Positions 1 through 8,234 of a DNA stretch of 64,000 nt are shown here, one piece after another (position 1 is the stretch's first letter; each line of letters starts with the position of its first letter). Position numbers and translations under genes: made by a program. The notes under the pieces were generated by a model. It was not told the DNA's origin, did no database searches, and saw nothing but the letters and a program-made list of their open reading frames with translations. This DNA comes from SHVZ01 sp044223515 (GTDB lineage Bacteria; Pseudomonadota; Alphaproteobacteria; SHVZ01): assembly GCA_044223515.1 (NCBI GenBank), contig JBGALV010000003.1, forward strand, positions 1 to 64,000, in the 5' to 3' direction.

Positions 1-940
1 TGGGATCGAGGAGGTCGAGCCCGTCAGTTTCGCCGGCGCGCCTCTCCTTCACCAGGCTGACGAACTGAATCCCTGGCGTGGCGAGGACGGACTGCATGAC
101 TGAAAGGCCGGGCGAGCGGCTGAAGTCGTCGGCGAACGCCGGGTTGCCTCGCCAGCAGAGACCCACCTTCGGTCGGTCGGACGACAGCCGGTTCGGGATC
201 CCATCGATCCGTACCCTGTCGAGATCGAAGTAGGGAATGTCGGCCGGCACGGTGCCGGGCTCGGTTCCGAACGCCAAAGGAAGACTGAGCAAGGGCAGGT
301 AAAGGTCGATGTCGGTCGGCACGTTCCTGGCATCGACCGTTCGCTCGACACCGCGTGCCGTCCCCAGGAGGCGCAGCAGCGCAGGCGGAGCCGCAACCAC
401 GATGCGTCCGACGAGCGGCGCCGCCAATGCCGCGTACCGGATGAACTGAATGGAATCCCCGTGGCCCTGCTCGGCGAGCAGCAGCAGGGTCTTGCCGGGC
501 GTGGGTCGTCCGTCCCATCGCCGGCCGGGGGGCGGACGCCAGCGGATCGGAAAGCTCGGCGCATCCCATCGGCGCTCGTAAAGGGCGAAGCCTCTGCGCC
601 AATCGCCAAGGGCCAGACGCGAGAGCGCTTCGTTGTACGGCGCGTCGCGATGGGACGGATCGATGATCCTCGCCCGGGCGGAGGCCTGCACCGTGTCCGG
701 GAACCCACCGAGATGCAGTGCCGCGACGCCGCGATTGTAGTGGGCGAGAGGATGGCTGGGGACAAGGGCGATCGAGCGGCGCATCCACCTCAGGGCCTCC
801 TCCCATCGGCGAGCGTGCAGGCAGGCGAAGCCAAGATTGACCACGCCGTCAACCGATGCAGCGTCGAGGTACAGCACGCGTCGGAACCACGTCGCCGCCG
901 AAACCGCATCGCCCCTGCCGCCGCATGCCGCGCCGAGCAT
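1..940 (-). CDS. TPR-linked GT9-like glycosyltransferase (3' end cut by window edge)
   Basis: Seen: an open frame running off the left edge. It has TPR-like helices (about residues 10-110), then EQGHGDSIQFIRYA, a cytosolic GT-B core and VGLCWRGNPAF followed by an RSPG motif. These are the signature blocks of the other TPR/GT9-like (ADP-heptose:LPS heptosyltransferase fold) genes in this window; the usual C-terminal WRWL...PWYP block lies beyond the edge. Start: the ATG at 940 is the first ATG, but the frame stays open and TPR-like (SLRRSIAETPSSLLPLN) up to about 1024. There a CTG overlaps the gspD stop as CTGA, so the true start may be a rare CTG. Last gene of the T2SS operon. The acceptor and donor sugars cannot be told from sequence. 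Confidence 0.8.
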   Translation of the reverse strand, partial: MLGAACGGRGDAVSAATWFRRVLYLDAASVDGVVNLGFACLHARRWEEALRWMRRSIALVPSHPLAHYNRGVAALHLGGFPDTVQASARARIIDPSHRDAPYNEALSRLALGDWRRGFALYERRWDAPSFPIRWRPPPGRRWDGRPTPGKTLLLLAEQGHGDSIQFIRYAALAAPLVGRIVVAAPPALLRLLGTARGVERTVDARNVPTDIDLYLPLLSLPLAFGTEPGTVPADIPYFDLDRVRIDGIPNRLSSDRPKVGLCWRGNPAFADDFSRSPGLSVMQSVLATPGIQFVSLVKERRAGETDGLDLLDP

Positions 941-1020
941 GTTCAGCGGCAGGAGAGACGACGGCGTCTCGGCGATGGACCGGCGAAGCGACCGCTCGTC
1001 GAAGCTTAGCGCCGTTCCGC

Positions 1021-3153
1021 TCAGTCGACCGTCACCCAGTCTCCGAGCTGACGCCGGAAGGTCTCCGTGATGGTCCGAGCCTCGTCGTCGGAGGTGATGA
1101 CGTAGGGCGTGATCAGCATGATCAGCTCGGTGCGGCCGCTAGCGTCGTTGTTGGTGCGAAAGAGCTGCCCGACACCGGGAATGTCCCTCAATCCGGGAAT
1201 GCCGGAGTTGCCGGCGCTCGCGGTTTCGCGGAGCAGGCCGCCGATGATCACCGTCGCACCGTCACCGAGCGAGAGCTGGGTGTTCACCTTGCGGCTCGAG
1301 ATCACCGGCGTGTTGAGGTCCGACGTCTTGTTCGTCGTCGCCTCGCTGACTTCCTGGCTGACGTCGAGATCGACGCGACGCGATCCGTGGATAATTGGCT
1401 TAACCGTCAGCAGAACGCCGGTGTTGCGATACTGGATGGTCTGGAGGACGCCCGTATTGCCGCCGACCTGCTGATTGCTGGTCGTCTGGCTGGTCAGCAG
1501 GGGAACTTCGCTGCCCACCTGGATACGAGCCTCGCCGCCGCTTCGCGCGACGAGTCTCGGGCTCGAGAGAATGGTCGCGCGGTTGCTGCTCGCAAGAGCG
1601 TTGATGAGCGCCCGGGTCTCTCCGGCGGAGTTCAGGATCGAGAAGTTGAGTCCCTTTGTGCCGATGCCGAGGCCGCCAAGGGTGCCGAACTTCACCCGGT
1701 TGCCGCCGAGGCCGGCGAGGTCGAGCGCCCACTCGACGCCCAGCTGCGTCGTGTTGTCGAGGCTGACCTCCGCAACCGTCACCTCGATGAGCGCTTCGCG
1801 GGTGGGCTGATCGAGCGTCTCCAGAAGCTGTCGGACTTGAGCGTACTCTTCGGCGGTTCCCTGGAAGATGATGGCGTTCCGCGCGAGATCCACGACCAGT
1901 CGCTTCGTCGCGATGATGGTGCGCTGGGCGCCCGCCGGCGGCGCGGCGACCGACCCGACGCCGGAGGTCGCAGCGGACGGGGCCGGCGCCGGTGTGCCCG
2001 TCGCCCCGGTACCGCCGACCGCGCCACCGGCGCTGGCCGGCAGCATGCCTTCGATGACCTGAGAAACCACCTGTGCCACGGTCTCGGCGTTGGTGTTTCT
2101 GACCTGGTAGAAGAAGAGGCGTTTGAGCGGATCCGCCTGGCTCGGCTGATCGAGATCCTTGGCCCAGCCGATCACGTGATCGAGGAGCGTCTGGTCGGTG
2201 GCGAAGACCAGCAGGGCATTGGTCTGCTCGACCGGCAGCATGTTGATCGCCGACGCCGGAACGGATCCGATCGCGGTGTTGTAGCCCTCGATCTTCATGA
2301 CCTCGGAGATCTTGAGCGCCAGGCGATCGACCGCCCAATACACGGGCTCGATGCGTACGCTGCGGCGCCCCGCGAGCCTCGGCTGATCGAGCAGGCGGAC
2401 GGCTTCGAGGCCGGCGCGAACGTCTTCGGGCAGGCCCATCACCAGCATCGCGTTGAACTCGTTGAGCTGGATGATGCGGAGTTTCTGTCCGTACGCTTCG
2501 TTGAGCCAGCCCCTCAGTTCCGGCATCTTGACGTTCTTGACCTCGACATACTGAAAGACCGGACGCAGGTCTGCCGGAACTTCCGCCTGAGCGCGCGAGC
2601 GGAGAAGGCGCGGCGTCTGCGACAGCAGGGCTTCGCTCGGCACGATCCGATACAGCTTGTCGGCCTGGACGACCTCGATGCCATAGGCGGCCAGGATCTG
2701 ACGGACGATGGAGAGCACCTCGGCCGGCGACTTGGGCCCGCCCGTGCGAAGCGTGACGAGGTCGTTGCGCTGCGCGACGCGCGCGTCGATGTCGAAGGCC
2801 AGCTTCAGCGTCTCGCCGAAGACTGTATTGATGAATGCCGGGATAGGCATGTTCTCGACGCTGATCTCGGCGGCGGGTCCGCCCGGCGCGATGACGGTCG
2901 GCGTCGTCGCCGAGACCCGCTCGACCGTGGACGCGGAACGGCCCGGCGTCACCTTGGTCGTCCAGGGCGCTTCCTTCGCGGCGGGCTCGACGGCGTCGGT
3001 CGGGGCCGGCGCCTGGGCATTTGGGAGACGCACCGACGGGATGGAGCCGACGCGCAAGGCGCTGCAGCCGGCAAGACCGATCACCATCCCGGCGATCAGG
3101 ACGAGAAAGCGTGCCCGGCGACGGATGACGGATCGGGAAGCGCTAAGCGTCAT
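1021..3153 (-). CDS. gspD: Type II secretion system secretin GspD
   Basis: Forms the outer-membrane channel of the type II secretion system. Seen: 710 aa with a lipoprotein signal (arginine-rich start, hydrophobic stretch, lipobox LAGC with Cys30), an N0 domain (about 95-175), N1/N2-type ring domains (about 190-440) separated by a Gly/Ala/Pro-rich linker (about 350-390), and a C-terminal secretin domain with VGSEVPLLTSQ near residue 545, the GIPGLRDIPGVGQLFR block near 640 and ELIMLITPYVI near 670. The lipobox suggests that it is its own pilotin-like lipoprotein or is Lol-sorted. The start overlaps the stop of the upstream GspC/PilP-like gene by four bases, so translation is probably coupled. 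Confidence 0.95.
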   Translation of the reverse strand: MTLSASRSVIRRRARFLVLIAGMVIGLAGCSALRVGSIPSVRLPNAQAPAPTDAVEPAAKEAPWTTKVTPGRSASTVERVSATTPTVIAPGGPAAEISVENMPIPAFINTVFGETLKLAFDIDARVAQRNDLVTLRTGGPKSPAEVLSIVRQILAAYGIEVVQADKLYRIVPSEALLSQTPRLLRSRAQAEVPADLRPVFQYVEVKNVKMPELRGWLNEAYGQKLRIIQLNEFNAMLVMGLPEDVRAGLEAVRLLDQPRLAGRRSVRIEPVYWAVDRLALKISEVMKIEGYNTAIGSVPASAINMLPVEQTNALLVFATDQTLLDHVIGWAKDLDQPSQADPLKRLFFYQVRNTNAETVAQVVSQVIEGMLPASAGGAVGGTGATGTPAPAPSAATSGVGSVAAPPAGAQRTIIATKRLVVDLARNAIIFQGTAEEYAQVRQLLETLDQPTREALIEVTVAEVSLDNTTQLGVEWALDLAGLGGNRVKFGTLGGLGIGTKGLNFSILNSAGETRALINALASSNRATILSSPRLVARSGGEARIQVGSEVPLLTSQTTSNQQVGGNTGVLQTIQYRNTGVLLTVKPIIHGSRRVDLDVSQEVSEATTNKTSDLNTPVISSRKVNTQLSLGDGATVIIGGLLRETASAGNSGIPGLRDIPGVGQLFRTNNDASGRTELIMLITPYVITSDDEARTITETFRRQLGDWVTVD

Positions 3154-3629
3154 CCCTGCCCCGGCGAATAGAGGCGTAAGACACTGACCTGGTCTCCCCG
3201 TCGCAGATGGATGGTGTCCCCGGTGATGCGCTCGATCGCCCGGCCATCCGGCAGACGCTCACCGACGGGAAGATAGCGCAGAATGTGGCGAGCGTTGGGC
3301 TGCGGCTGCACCATGAGGATCACATAGCGATCATTTCCGCTGCTCATGATCCCGGTGACCCGCCAGCTGCCGGCGGGCGCTTCCGGCTGCGCGCCCCCTT
3401 GGGCCGCTGCCGGCGCAGGTGCGGCCGAGGCTCCCCAGGGTTGACGTTGCGCCAATACGGCAAGATCCGCGGCGACCGTCGGCGGGGACGGCGGAGTGAC
3501 GGCAGGAGGCTCGCCGCCTCTCGCCGCGCCGAGTCTGGCCTGCGTGTCGGCACGCATCCACCCAAGCAAGCCGGCAGCCGCGACGAGCAGCACTCCCAAA
3601 GCGAAAAGCCGATAGACGGCGGGGCCCAT
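3150..3629 (-). CDS. Small GspC/PilP-like inner-membrane protein
   Basis: Seen: 159 aa with a short cytoplasmic N-terminus, one transmembrane helix (about 6-25), an Ala/Pro-rich periplasmic linker and a C-terminal beta domain (about 88-155) containing SWRVTGIMSS, YLPVGERLPDGRAIE and GDTIHLRRGDQVSVLRL. This is the pattern of the HR domain of GspC and of PilP, which contacts the N0 domain of the secretin. There is no PDZ or coiled-coil domain after it. It sits directly before gspD (ATGA overlap), and its ATG follows the TAG of the GspM-like gene with no gap. Known: GspC links the inner-membrane platform to GspD. The assignment is by domain pattern and position; a GspN-like role is the alternative. 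Confidence 0.75.
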   Translation of the reverse strand: MGPAVYRLFALGVLLVAAAGLLGWMRADTQARLGAARGGEPPAVTPPSPPTVAADLAVLAQRQPWGASAAPAPAAAQGGAQPEAPAGSWRVTGIMSSGNDRYVILMVQPQPNARHILRYLPVGERLPDGRAIERITGDTIHLRRGDQVSVLRLYSPGQG

Positions 3630-4229
3630 CTAGGATGTCGCTCCCGGTGCCGACCGCGTGAAGGCCGTGATGACCGCATCGATCCGCGGCACCGGCGCCT
3701 TCTGTACACGAAGCGACGTCACTACGGTAATCCTCGGACCGGTCGAGATCCTCTTCAGGAACTCGATCATTCCCTCCGGCGTGAAATCAGCCGAGAGCTG
3801 GGCGGCGATCGGATCGGCGCCGGTAGGCCCCTTGGTCACGACGGAACGCTCGACGCGTACGGTCGGACGGCCGAGCCCGCTTTCGCGCGCCGCCTTGAGG
3901 ACCCACTCCTGGAAGTCGGCCCGGGCGATCGCTTCGGACTCCGCTGGCCAAAGACGCTGAAGCGCGCGTTCGGCCAGGGCTTCCGACGCTGCCTGCCGCT
4001 GCGGCCATTGCGGATCCTTGGCGATCGCCTCGAAACGGCGCTGTTCCTCGGCAAGCGCCGAGATCCGTGCCTCGAGCTCACGGGTCTTGTCGAACAGCAG
4101 CAGCGTCACGTTGGCCCACAGGATCACCGCGGCGGCGGCGAGACCCAGGCGCACGAGGCGATTGCCCTTGATCTCCGTGCCGACGCGGGAACGGGTGGCC
4201 ATGCCCTGCAGCGAGGAAAGAATGCTCAT
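3630..4229 (-). CDS. gspM: GspM/PilO-like T2SS assembly-platform protein
   Basis: Seen: 199 aa with a basic cytoplasmic N-terminus, one transmembrane helix (about 28-45), a coiled coil (about 48-75, Glu/Arg-rich) and a C-terminal periplasmic ferredoxin-like domain. Known: GspM/PilO proteins dimerise with GspL/PilN in the inner-membrane platform that links the ATPase to the pseudopilus. The gene follows the GspL-like gene with a four-base overlap at 4226-4229 and abuts the GspC/PilP-like gene. Sequence is poorly conserved in this family, so position and topology carry much of the call. Confidence 0.8.
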   Translation of the reverse strand: MSILSSLQGMATRSRVGTEIKGNRLVRLGLAAAAVILWANVTLLLFDKTRELEARISALAEEQRRFEAIAKDPQWPQRQAASEALAERALQRLWPAESEAIARADFQEWVLKAARESGLGRPTVRVERSVVTKGPTGADPIAAQLSADFTPEGMIEFLKRISTGPRITVVTSLRVQKAPVPRIDAVITAFTRSAPGATS

Positions 4230-5290
4230 TTAGGCCGCACCTTGATGCGGACGAGCAGGCTCTTGCCATCGGCCGACGGATCGACCTGGGACACGGAGAA
4301 GTTCGGGATTCCTTCGAGCTTCCGGATCACGAATGAGCTGTCGATCGGCTGCGCGGCGCTCGACATGGTGATCGTGAGGTCGCCGTCCTGATAGATCCAG
4401 CTGGTGAGCTGGGTGCCGTTGGTCGGGAGCTGTTCGGCGACCCGCGCCATCAGCGACAGCTGATTGTCGCGATTCTCGAGCGCGAAGATCGCCTGGGCAC
4501 GAGCGTTCGCATCGAGGGTCTGCGCGCGCGCCGTTTCCAGAGGCTTCGCGGTCGCGGCGAGAGCCGCGTTCGCCCTGCCCAGGGACGCGACCGCCCGGCC
4601 GAGATGGGCCACTTCCCCGACCTGGTACGCACTGACCGCGAGAAGGACCACGGCAGCGGCGGCAGCGAGCTGGCCGGTCGGAACGCCTTTGACGGACCAG
4701 GCGAAGCCGCGACGCGGCCAGGGGCTGCGAAGCCATTCCTCGGCCACGGGCGCGGCGAGCTCCGGCGATACGGCATGGGGATCAAGCCCCGCCGCGCGCT
4801 GGAACCGTACCCAATCCTCGACAGGCGGGATCGACGGCCACCAGCGGCTCGCCATGAGGCGCTTGTCTCGCCAGACCTGACCTTCGAATCCGTCGAGGCA
4901 CGAGACGAGTCGCAGTCCCTGGGCCATGGGCCGGTGCAGCGCTGTCTCCGGCACGAAGCGAAGCGAAGCGGGATCGAGACCGTTGTCGCGGACGATCTTC
5001 TCCACGCGATCGCTGTCCCAGGTCCAGACTCCGGCTCCATCGTCCGAGAGGTCGAACATCATTCCGGGGCGTGCGTAGGGAGCCCATTCGAGCGCCTGTA
5101 ACTTGAGCGCATTCAGCCGCTTGTCCGGCGGAACCCCGTTCGGCAGCGACAGACGACGGTAAGGCGTCAACGCCCGGCTGACGGCGATCTGGCGGCCCGG
5201 CTTCGGCGGACTCTCGATCCGGTCAACGTGAAGCAGTATCGGCGATGACGGCCGGAAATCGCGCCACAGTGCTTTGAATTCGCTCGCCAT
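4226..5290 (-). CDS. gspL: GspL/PilN-like T2SS platform protein
   Basis: Seen: from the ATG at 5290 the product is 354 aa, with a cytoplasmic actin-like part (about 1-195, including RFVPETALHRP), one transmembrane helix (about 203-223), then a short coiled coil and a periplasmic ferredoxin-like domain ending LLVRIKVRPK. Known: GspL binds the GspE ATPase in the cytoplasm and GspM in the periplasm. The chosen start gives MASEFKALWRDF and overlaps the 3' end of gspK by 68 bases; the frame is open further upstream, but that would run deeper into gspK. Length is slightly below typical GspL (about 380-400). Confidence 0.85.
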   Translation of the reverse strand: MASEFKALWRDFRPSSPILLHVDRIESPPKPGRQIAVSRALTPYRRLSLPNGVPPDKRLNALKLQALEWAPYARPGMMFDLSDDGAGVWTWDSDRVEKIVRDNGLDPASLRFVPETALHRPMAQGLRLVSCLDGFEGQVWRDKRLMASRWWPSIPPVEDWVRFQRAAGLDPHAVSPELAAPVAEEWLRSPWPRRGFAWSVKGVPTGQLAAAAAVVLLAVSAYQVGEVAHLGRAVASLGRANAALAATAKPLETARAQTLDANARAQAIFALENRDNQLSLMARVAEQLPTNGTQLTSWIYQDGDLTITMSSAAQPIDSSFVIRKLEGIPNFSVSQVDPSADGKSLLVRIKVRPK

Positions 5291-6284
5291 CGGCGGTACC
5301 GAACGGCATTTCGAGAGCGTAGTCAATACGCCAGGGCTGGTTGAGCCCGTTCGGCGTAAGCGCAAGAGACATAACGGTTCTTCGAGCGAAGCGGCGTCCG
5401 TAAAAAGTCACGACGAAGGTGTCCGCCGGGAAGGAAATGAAGCGCAACGGATCGCCTTGCGGCGACCGTGCGCCATAGGCGGCAAGATCGTTCGCCGAAT
5501 GCAGGATGACCGACTGCCGCGCCTGCTCCAGCCTTGGCAGCTGGTCTTCGGGAATGTCGTAGAGCGCCGAGAGAAGCGGCAGCGGCGCCGTGTTCACGTT
5601 GAGGCCGACGACGATTCCGGCAGACGTATAGGTCGGCAGCCCGGGATTGCGCCAGAGCTGCGGGTACTCGTCCCATCCGAGGATGGCCGCGGCCTGCCAC
5701 GGGGTCTGAAGGGGCTGGCCCGGAGGTGGCTGGCGGCCGGCCTCGAGATACTGCGGACGCTTCGCGCCGCCGAGGCGCGCGAGATCGCCCGGTTCCCGGA
5801 AGTCGGCGAGTCGGTTGATCAGGCTCTGATGAACTTCGACCGGAACACCGAAGCGGGTAAGCAGCCGGGAAAGCTCTATCTCCTGAACGACGTTCAGGTT
5901 CAGCAGGCCGCGTGCGTCCTGAACCGAGACGACGATGTCGTCGTCGTAGACATAGGGGCGGCCGTCGAGACGAAGCACGCGCGAGCCTTGGGTCGCCGCA
6001 CCGAGGGGGTCGGCGGCTCCCTGGGTCCGCATCTCCATGCCGCCCGCGAATGAATCAGGCAGCTCCAGCCCGCGAGAGCTGAGAAAATTGGTCATAAGCT
6101 GGAAAACGAGATTCGATCTCGCCGACATCATGGCGCGCTCGGTCGCCGCCTGCTCGCGCGCCGCCCTCGCGTCACGCAGAGACCTGGTGGCCCACTCGCC
6201 GAGGATCGACGCGCCGAAGGCGAACGCCGCGATCATCCCGAGCGTCAGGACCAGGATGAATCCCTGCTGCGTCCCTTGCCTCAT
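5223..6284 (-). CDS. gspK: Type II secretion minor pseudopilin GspK
   Basis: Known: GspK caps the pseudopilus tip in a complex with GspI and GspJ. Seen: 353 aa with a short leader ending QQG, then FILVLTLGMIAAFAF. The position five residues after cleavage is Leu rather than Glu, as is characteristic of GspK. A large inserted alpha domain follows, with LNLNVVQEIELSRLL and a helix-hairpin-like LADFREPGDLARLGG region, and GLNVNTAPLPLLSAL toward the C-terminus. The start ATG at 6284 overlaps the gspJ stop (ATGA). Frame and start are clear; the open frame upstream of this ATG lies inside gspJ and is not coding. Confidence 0.93.
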   Translation of the reverse strand: MRQGTQQGFILVLTLGMIAAFAFGASILGEWATRSLRDARAAREQAATERAMMSARSNLVFQLMTNFLSSRGLELPDSFAGGMEMRTQGAADPLGAATQGSRVLRLDGRPYVYDDDIVVSVQDARGLLNLNVVQEIELSRLLTRFGVPVEVHQSLINRLADFREPGDLARLGGAKRPQYLEAGRQPPPGQPLQTPWQAAAILGWDEYPQLWRNPGLPTYTSAGIVVGLNVNTAPLPLLSALYDIPEDQLPRLEQARQSVILHSANDLAAYGARSPQGDPLRFISFPADTFVVTFYGRRFARRTVMSLALTPNGLNQPWRIDYALEMPFGTADGERIQSTVARFPAVIADTASR

Positions 6285-6937
6285 TGCCCAATCACCGAGC
6301 GCGCGATATCGCCCGTCCGCTCCCTCGCCTCGCGGGGACCGTTCGACGCGAGCGTCGTGCTCCAGGCATCGGCGCCGGCTCCGATCACGATGCGGATGTA
6401 GCGCGGGATCTGAGGCGTCGTCGGCGTCGCGAAGGTGGGGGGCCATTCCTCGACCCATTGGCCGTCGCCGCCGTCGTAGCTCAAGCGGCCTGTCTTTTCC
6501 GGCCACGCCGCCACGCCGACCCATGGACCGTCCGCGACCTGCGTCTCGAGACGAACGCCCTTGGTCCCGGCATCGGGCGCCAACCGCCATGCGACACGCT
6601 GCGGCACGCCGGGATCGGCGCCGGGAGCCGACAGCGTAATTCCCGAGAACTCCACCGCGGTGCCGCGAAACCGGATCGATCCGTCGACGAAGTCGGGCAT
6701 CAGGCCGGCGACGCTGCGCCGGAGCCAGCTCAACGTCATCCGGCTGGACGCAGCCGCATCGAGGTAGGCCGCGAGCCGGGTCCGGAGATCGAAGACGCGC
6801 GACAGAGAGTCCGTCAGGATCGACGCGGTGAAGCCGACGATCATGAGGACGACGAGCGCCTCGATGATGGTGAAGCCGCCGGCCCCGCGCCTAGCGTTGA
6901 GGCGGCGGCGCCTGGAAGACCATCGGGTTGCGGACAC
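6281..6937 (-). CDS. gspJ: Type II secretion minor pseudopilin GspJ
   Basis: Seen: 218 aa from a GTG start. A basic leader of 21 residues ends GAGG, followed by FTIIEALVVLMIVGF, so the prepilin peptidase site is G21/F22 with the conserved Glu at +5 (E26). The C-terminal globular domain contains repeated beta strands (IRFRGTAVEFSGITL, RVAWRLAP) as in GspJ. Known: it assembles with GspI and GspK at the pseudopilus tip. The GTG lies 47 bases inside gspI; no ATG is available closer. The processing enzyme (GspO/PilD) is not in this window. Confidence 0.9.
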   Translation of the reverse strand: MSATRWSSRRRRLNARRGAGGFTIIEALVVLMIVGFTASILTDSLSRVFDLRTRLAAYLDAAASSRMTLSWLRRSVAGLMPDFVDGSIRFRGTAVEFSGITLSAPGADPGVPQRVAWRLAPDAGTKGVRLETQVADGPWVGVAAWPEKTGRLSYDGGDGQWVEEWPPTFATPTTPQIPRYIRIVIGAGADAWSTTLASNGPREARERTGDIARSVIGQ

Positions 6938-7334
6938 GGCGATACCCTATCTGATCGACATGGAATTCGAACCAGACGCCCCCGTCCTTCAGGACCTGGG
7001 CGCGAACGTCGTAGAGGGCAACCTGATACAGGCCGATGCCGCGCGGATAGGCGACATTGTCGACCGGCTCGACCTTCGCGGTCGCCTGCCAGCGTACTCG
7101 ATACGGCCCGGCGTCGCTGGTCCCGCTCGCCTCCTCCAGCGGATTGACCCGCGAGATGACGGCCAGGGCCGCGAGCTGCGCTTCGGCCTGCTTGGTGGTG
7201 TCGGCCATCCTGGCGGCCGCTCCCAGCGAACGCCCGACCCACTCGTAGAGCGGGATCAGCGTGATCGCGATCAGCACGAGGGCCACGAGGGCCTCGAGCA
7301 GGGTAAAGCCGCTCTGCCTGCGCGCGATGCTCAT
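6891..7334 (-). CDS. gspI: Type II secretion minor pseudopilin GspI
   Basis: Seen: 147 aa from the ATG at 7334. A nine-residue leader MSIARRQSG is followed by FTLLEALVALVLIAITLIPLY, a textbook type III (prepilin) signal with Glu at +5. The C-terminal domain is a small beta-rich GspI fold (GPYRVRWQATA, YQVALYDVRAQV). The start overlaps the gspH stop as ATGA. Known: GspI is the core subunit of the tip complex with GspJ and GspK. The open frame extends upstream into gspH, but the leader position and the ATGA overlap fix the start. Confidence 0.92.
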   Translation of the reverse strand: MSIARRQSGFTLLEALVALVLIAITLIPLYEWVGRSLGAAARMADTTKQAEAQLAALAVISRVNPLEEASGTSDAGPYRVRWQATAKVEPVDNVAYPRGIGLYQVALYDVRAQVLKDGGVWFEFHVDQIGYRRVRNPMVFQAPPPQR

Positions 7335-7813
7335 TGCGCGGTCGCCGGCTGCGCGATGCAGTGAGGTGCGTCGAGCCGCCAGTCCGACTTGCGGTCCCCG
7401 GCGACGATCGAGATTCGCCCGCCCTTGCAAAACCCGTCCAATCGATACTCGATCGGCGGCTCGGCGATCAGCTGCCAGCCTGACGGCAGGGCGAGCTTCA
7501 CTTCCTCGGCAGAGCGAAGCGGTGCGGGGGGCGGCCGGTTGGGCCGCGTGCTCGCCGGTGGCATCGGCGGCTGGGTCGACAGGCGGATATCCGAACCGCG
7601 CGCGAGCGCGGCAACGCCGAGATCGTTGATCTGCCGCAGCAGATCCGTTTCGCGGTACGCGAACATCATCCGGTCGTAGATCGTCGACAGTCGTGGCCCG
7701 GCGATGCCGACCATTAGGCCGACGAACGCGACGACGAGCAGGATCTCCAGCAGCGTGAAGCCGCCGGAGTCATCTCGCCGGCGGCAGATATCCGATACCG
7801 GCGACCGCGCCAC
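7331..7813 (-). CDS. gspH: Type II secretion minor pseudopilin GspH
   Basis: Seen: a prepilin signal DDSGG/FTLLEILLVVAFVGL with the conserved Glu at +5, and a C-terminal domain with a Pro-rich insertion (QPPMPPASTRPNRPPP) and VKLALPSGWQLI. There is no ATG. The GTG at 7813 gives a 160-aa protein with an 18-residue leader and a 44-base overlap with gspG; the alternative GTG at 7870 would give a 36-residue leader and a 101-base overlap, which is less likely. Known: GspH joins the major pseudopilin shaft to the GspIJK tip. The C-terminus has two cysteines (GFCKGG, APHCIAQ) that could pair in the periplasm. Confidence 0.87.
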   Translation of the reverse strand: MARSPVSDICRRRDDSGGFTLLEILLVVAFVGLMVGIAGPRLSTIYDRMMFAYRETDLLRQINDLGVAALARGSDIRLSTQPPMPPASTRPNRPPPAPLRSAEEVKLALPSGWQLIAEPPIEYRLDGFCKGGRISIVAGDRKSDWRLDAPHCIAQPATAQ

Positions 7814-8234
7814 CGGGGCCCGGCCTGCCTTCACCGCCGTAGCTGTAGAGCGCGAAGGGCTGTCCGTCACGACCTGGCACCGAATACTGATAGGGGTTAC
7901 CCCATGGATCGAGCGGGATCTTGCCGTCCAGATAGGGGCCGACCCAGCGGGCGCGGAGCGCAGGATCCGCGGGAGCGGTCACGAGAAATTCTAGTCCCTC
8001 TTCGGTCGTGGGGAAACGACCGAGGTCGAGGCGCATCGTCTCGAGCGAACTCTTCAGCATCTTGATCTGCGCTTCGGCCGTCGTGTTCTTGCCCCGATCG
8101 ACCTGCGACAGCAGACGCGGACCGACAAGGCCGGCCAGCAGGCCGATGATGACCAGGACGACGAGGATCTCCAGCAGCGTGAAGCCCTGCTGCAGAGCAC
8201 GGCGAAGCCGGATCGGATGCGAGGACTGGATCAT
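7770..8234 (-). CDS. gspG: Type II secretion major pseudopilin GspG
   Basis: Forms the shaft of the pseudopilus. Seen: 154 aa; leader to Gly17, then FTLLEILVVLVIIGLLAGLVGP (Glu at +5), the standard GspG region with KSSLETMRLDLGRFPTTEEG, the DPWGNPYQYS motif and a C-terminal SYGGEGRPG loop where the calcium site of the family lies. Length and motif order match typical GspG (about 140-150 aa). The start overlaps the gspF stop as ATGA; the 3' end overlaps gspH. Confidence 0.96.
   Translation of the reverse strand: MIQSSHPIRLRRALQQGFTLLEILVVLVIIGLLAGLVGPRLLSQVDRGKNTTAEAQIKMLKSSLETMRLDLGRFPTTEEGLEFLVTAPADPALRARWVGPYLDGKIPLDPWGNPYQYSVPGRDGQPFALYSYGGEGRPGPGGAVAGIGYLPPAR

Noticed and set aside
856..3171. 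Long antisense open frame across gspD (also 13988-15877 plus strand, 26062-27843 plus strand, 31-kb to 32-kb region)
   Set aside because: High-GC codon bias produces long open frames opposite real genes; their products are Arg/Gly/Asp-rich without domain motifs, while the opposite strand has clear family motifs.
5291..6590. Upstream extensions of gspK, gspL, the GT41 gene at 58764 and the TPR/GT41 gene at 43544
   Set aside because: The frames are open upstream but lie inside the preceding genes and lose family similarity; four-base stop/start overlaps or family N-termini place the starts as given.
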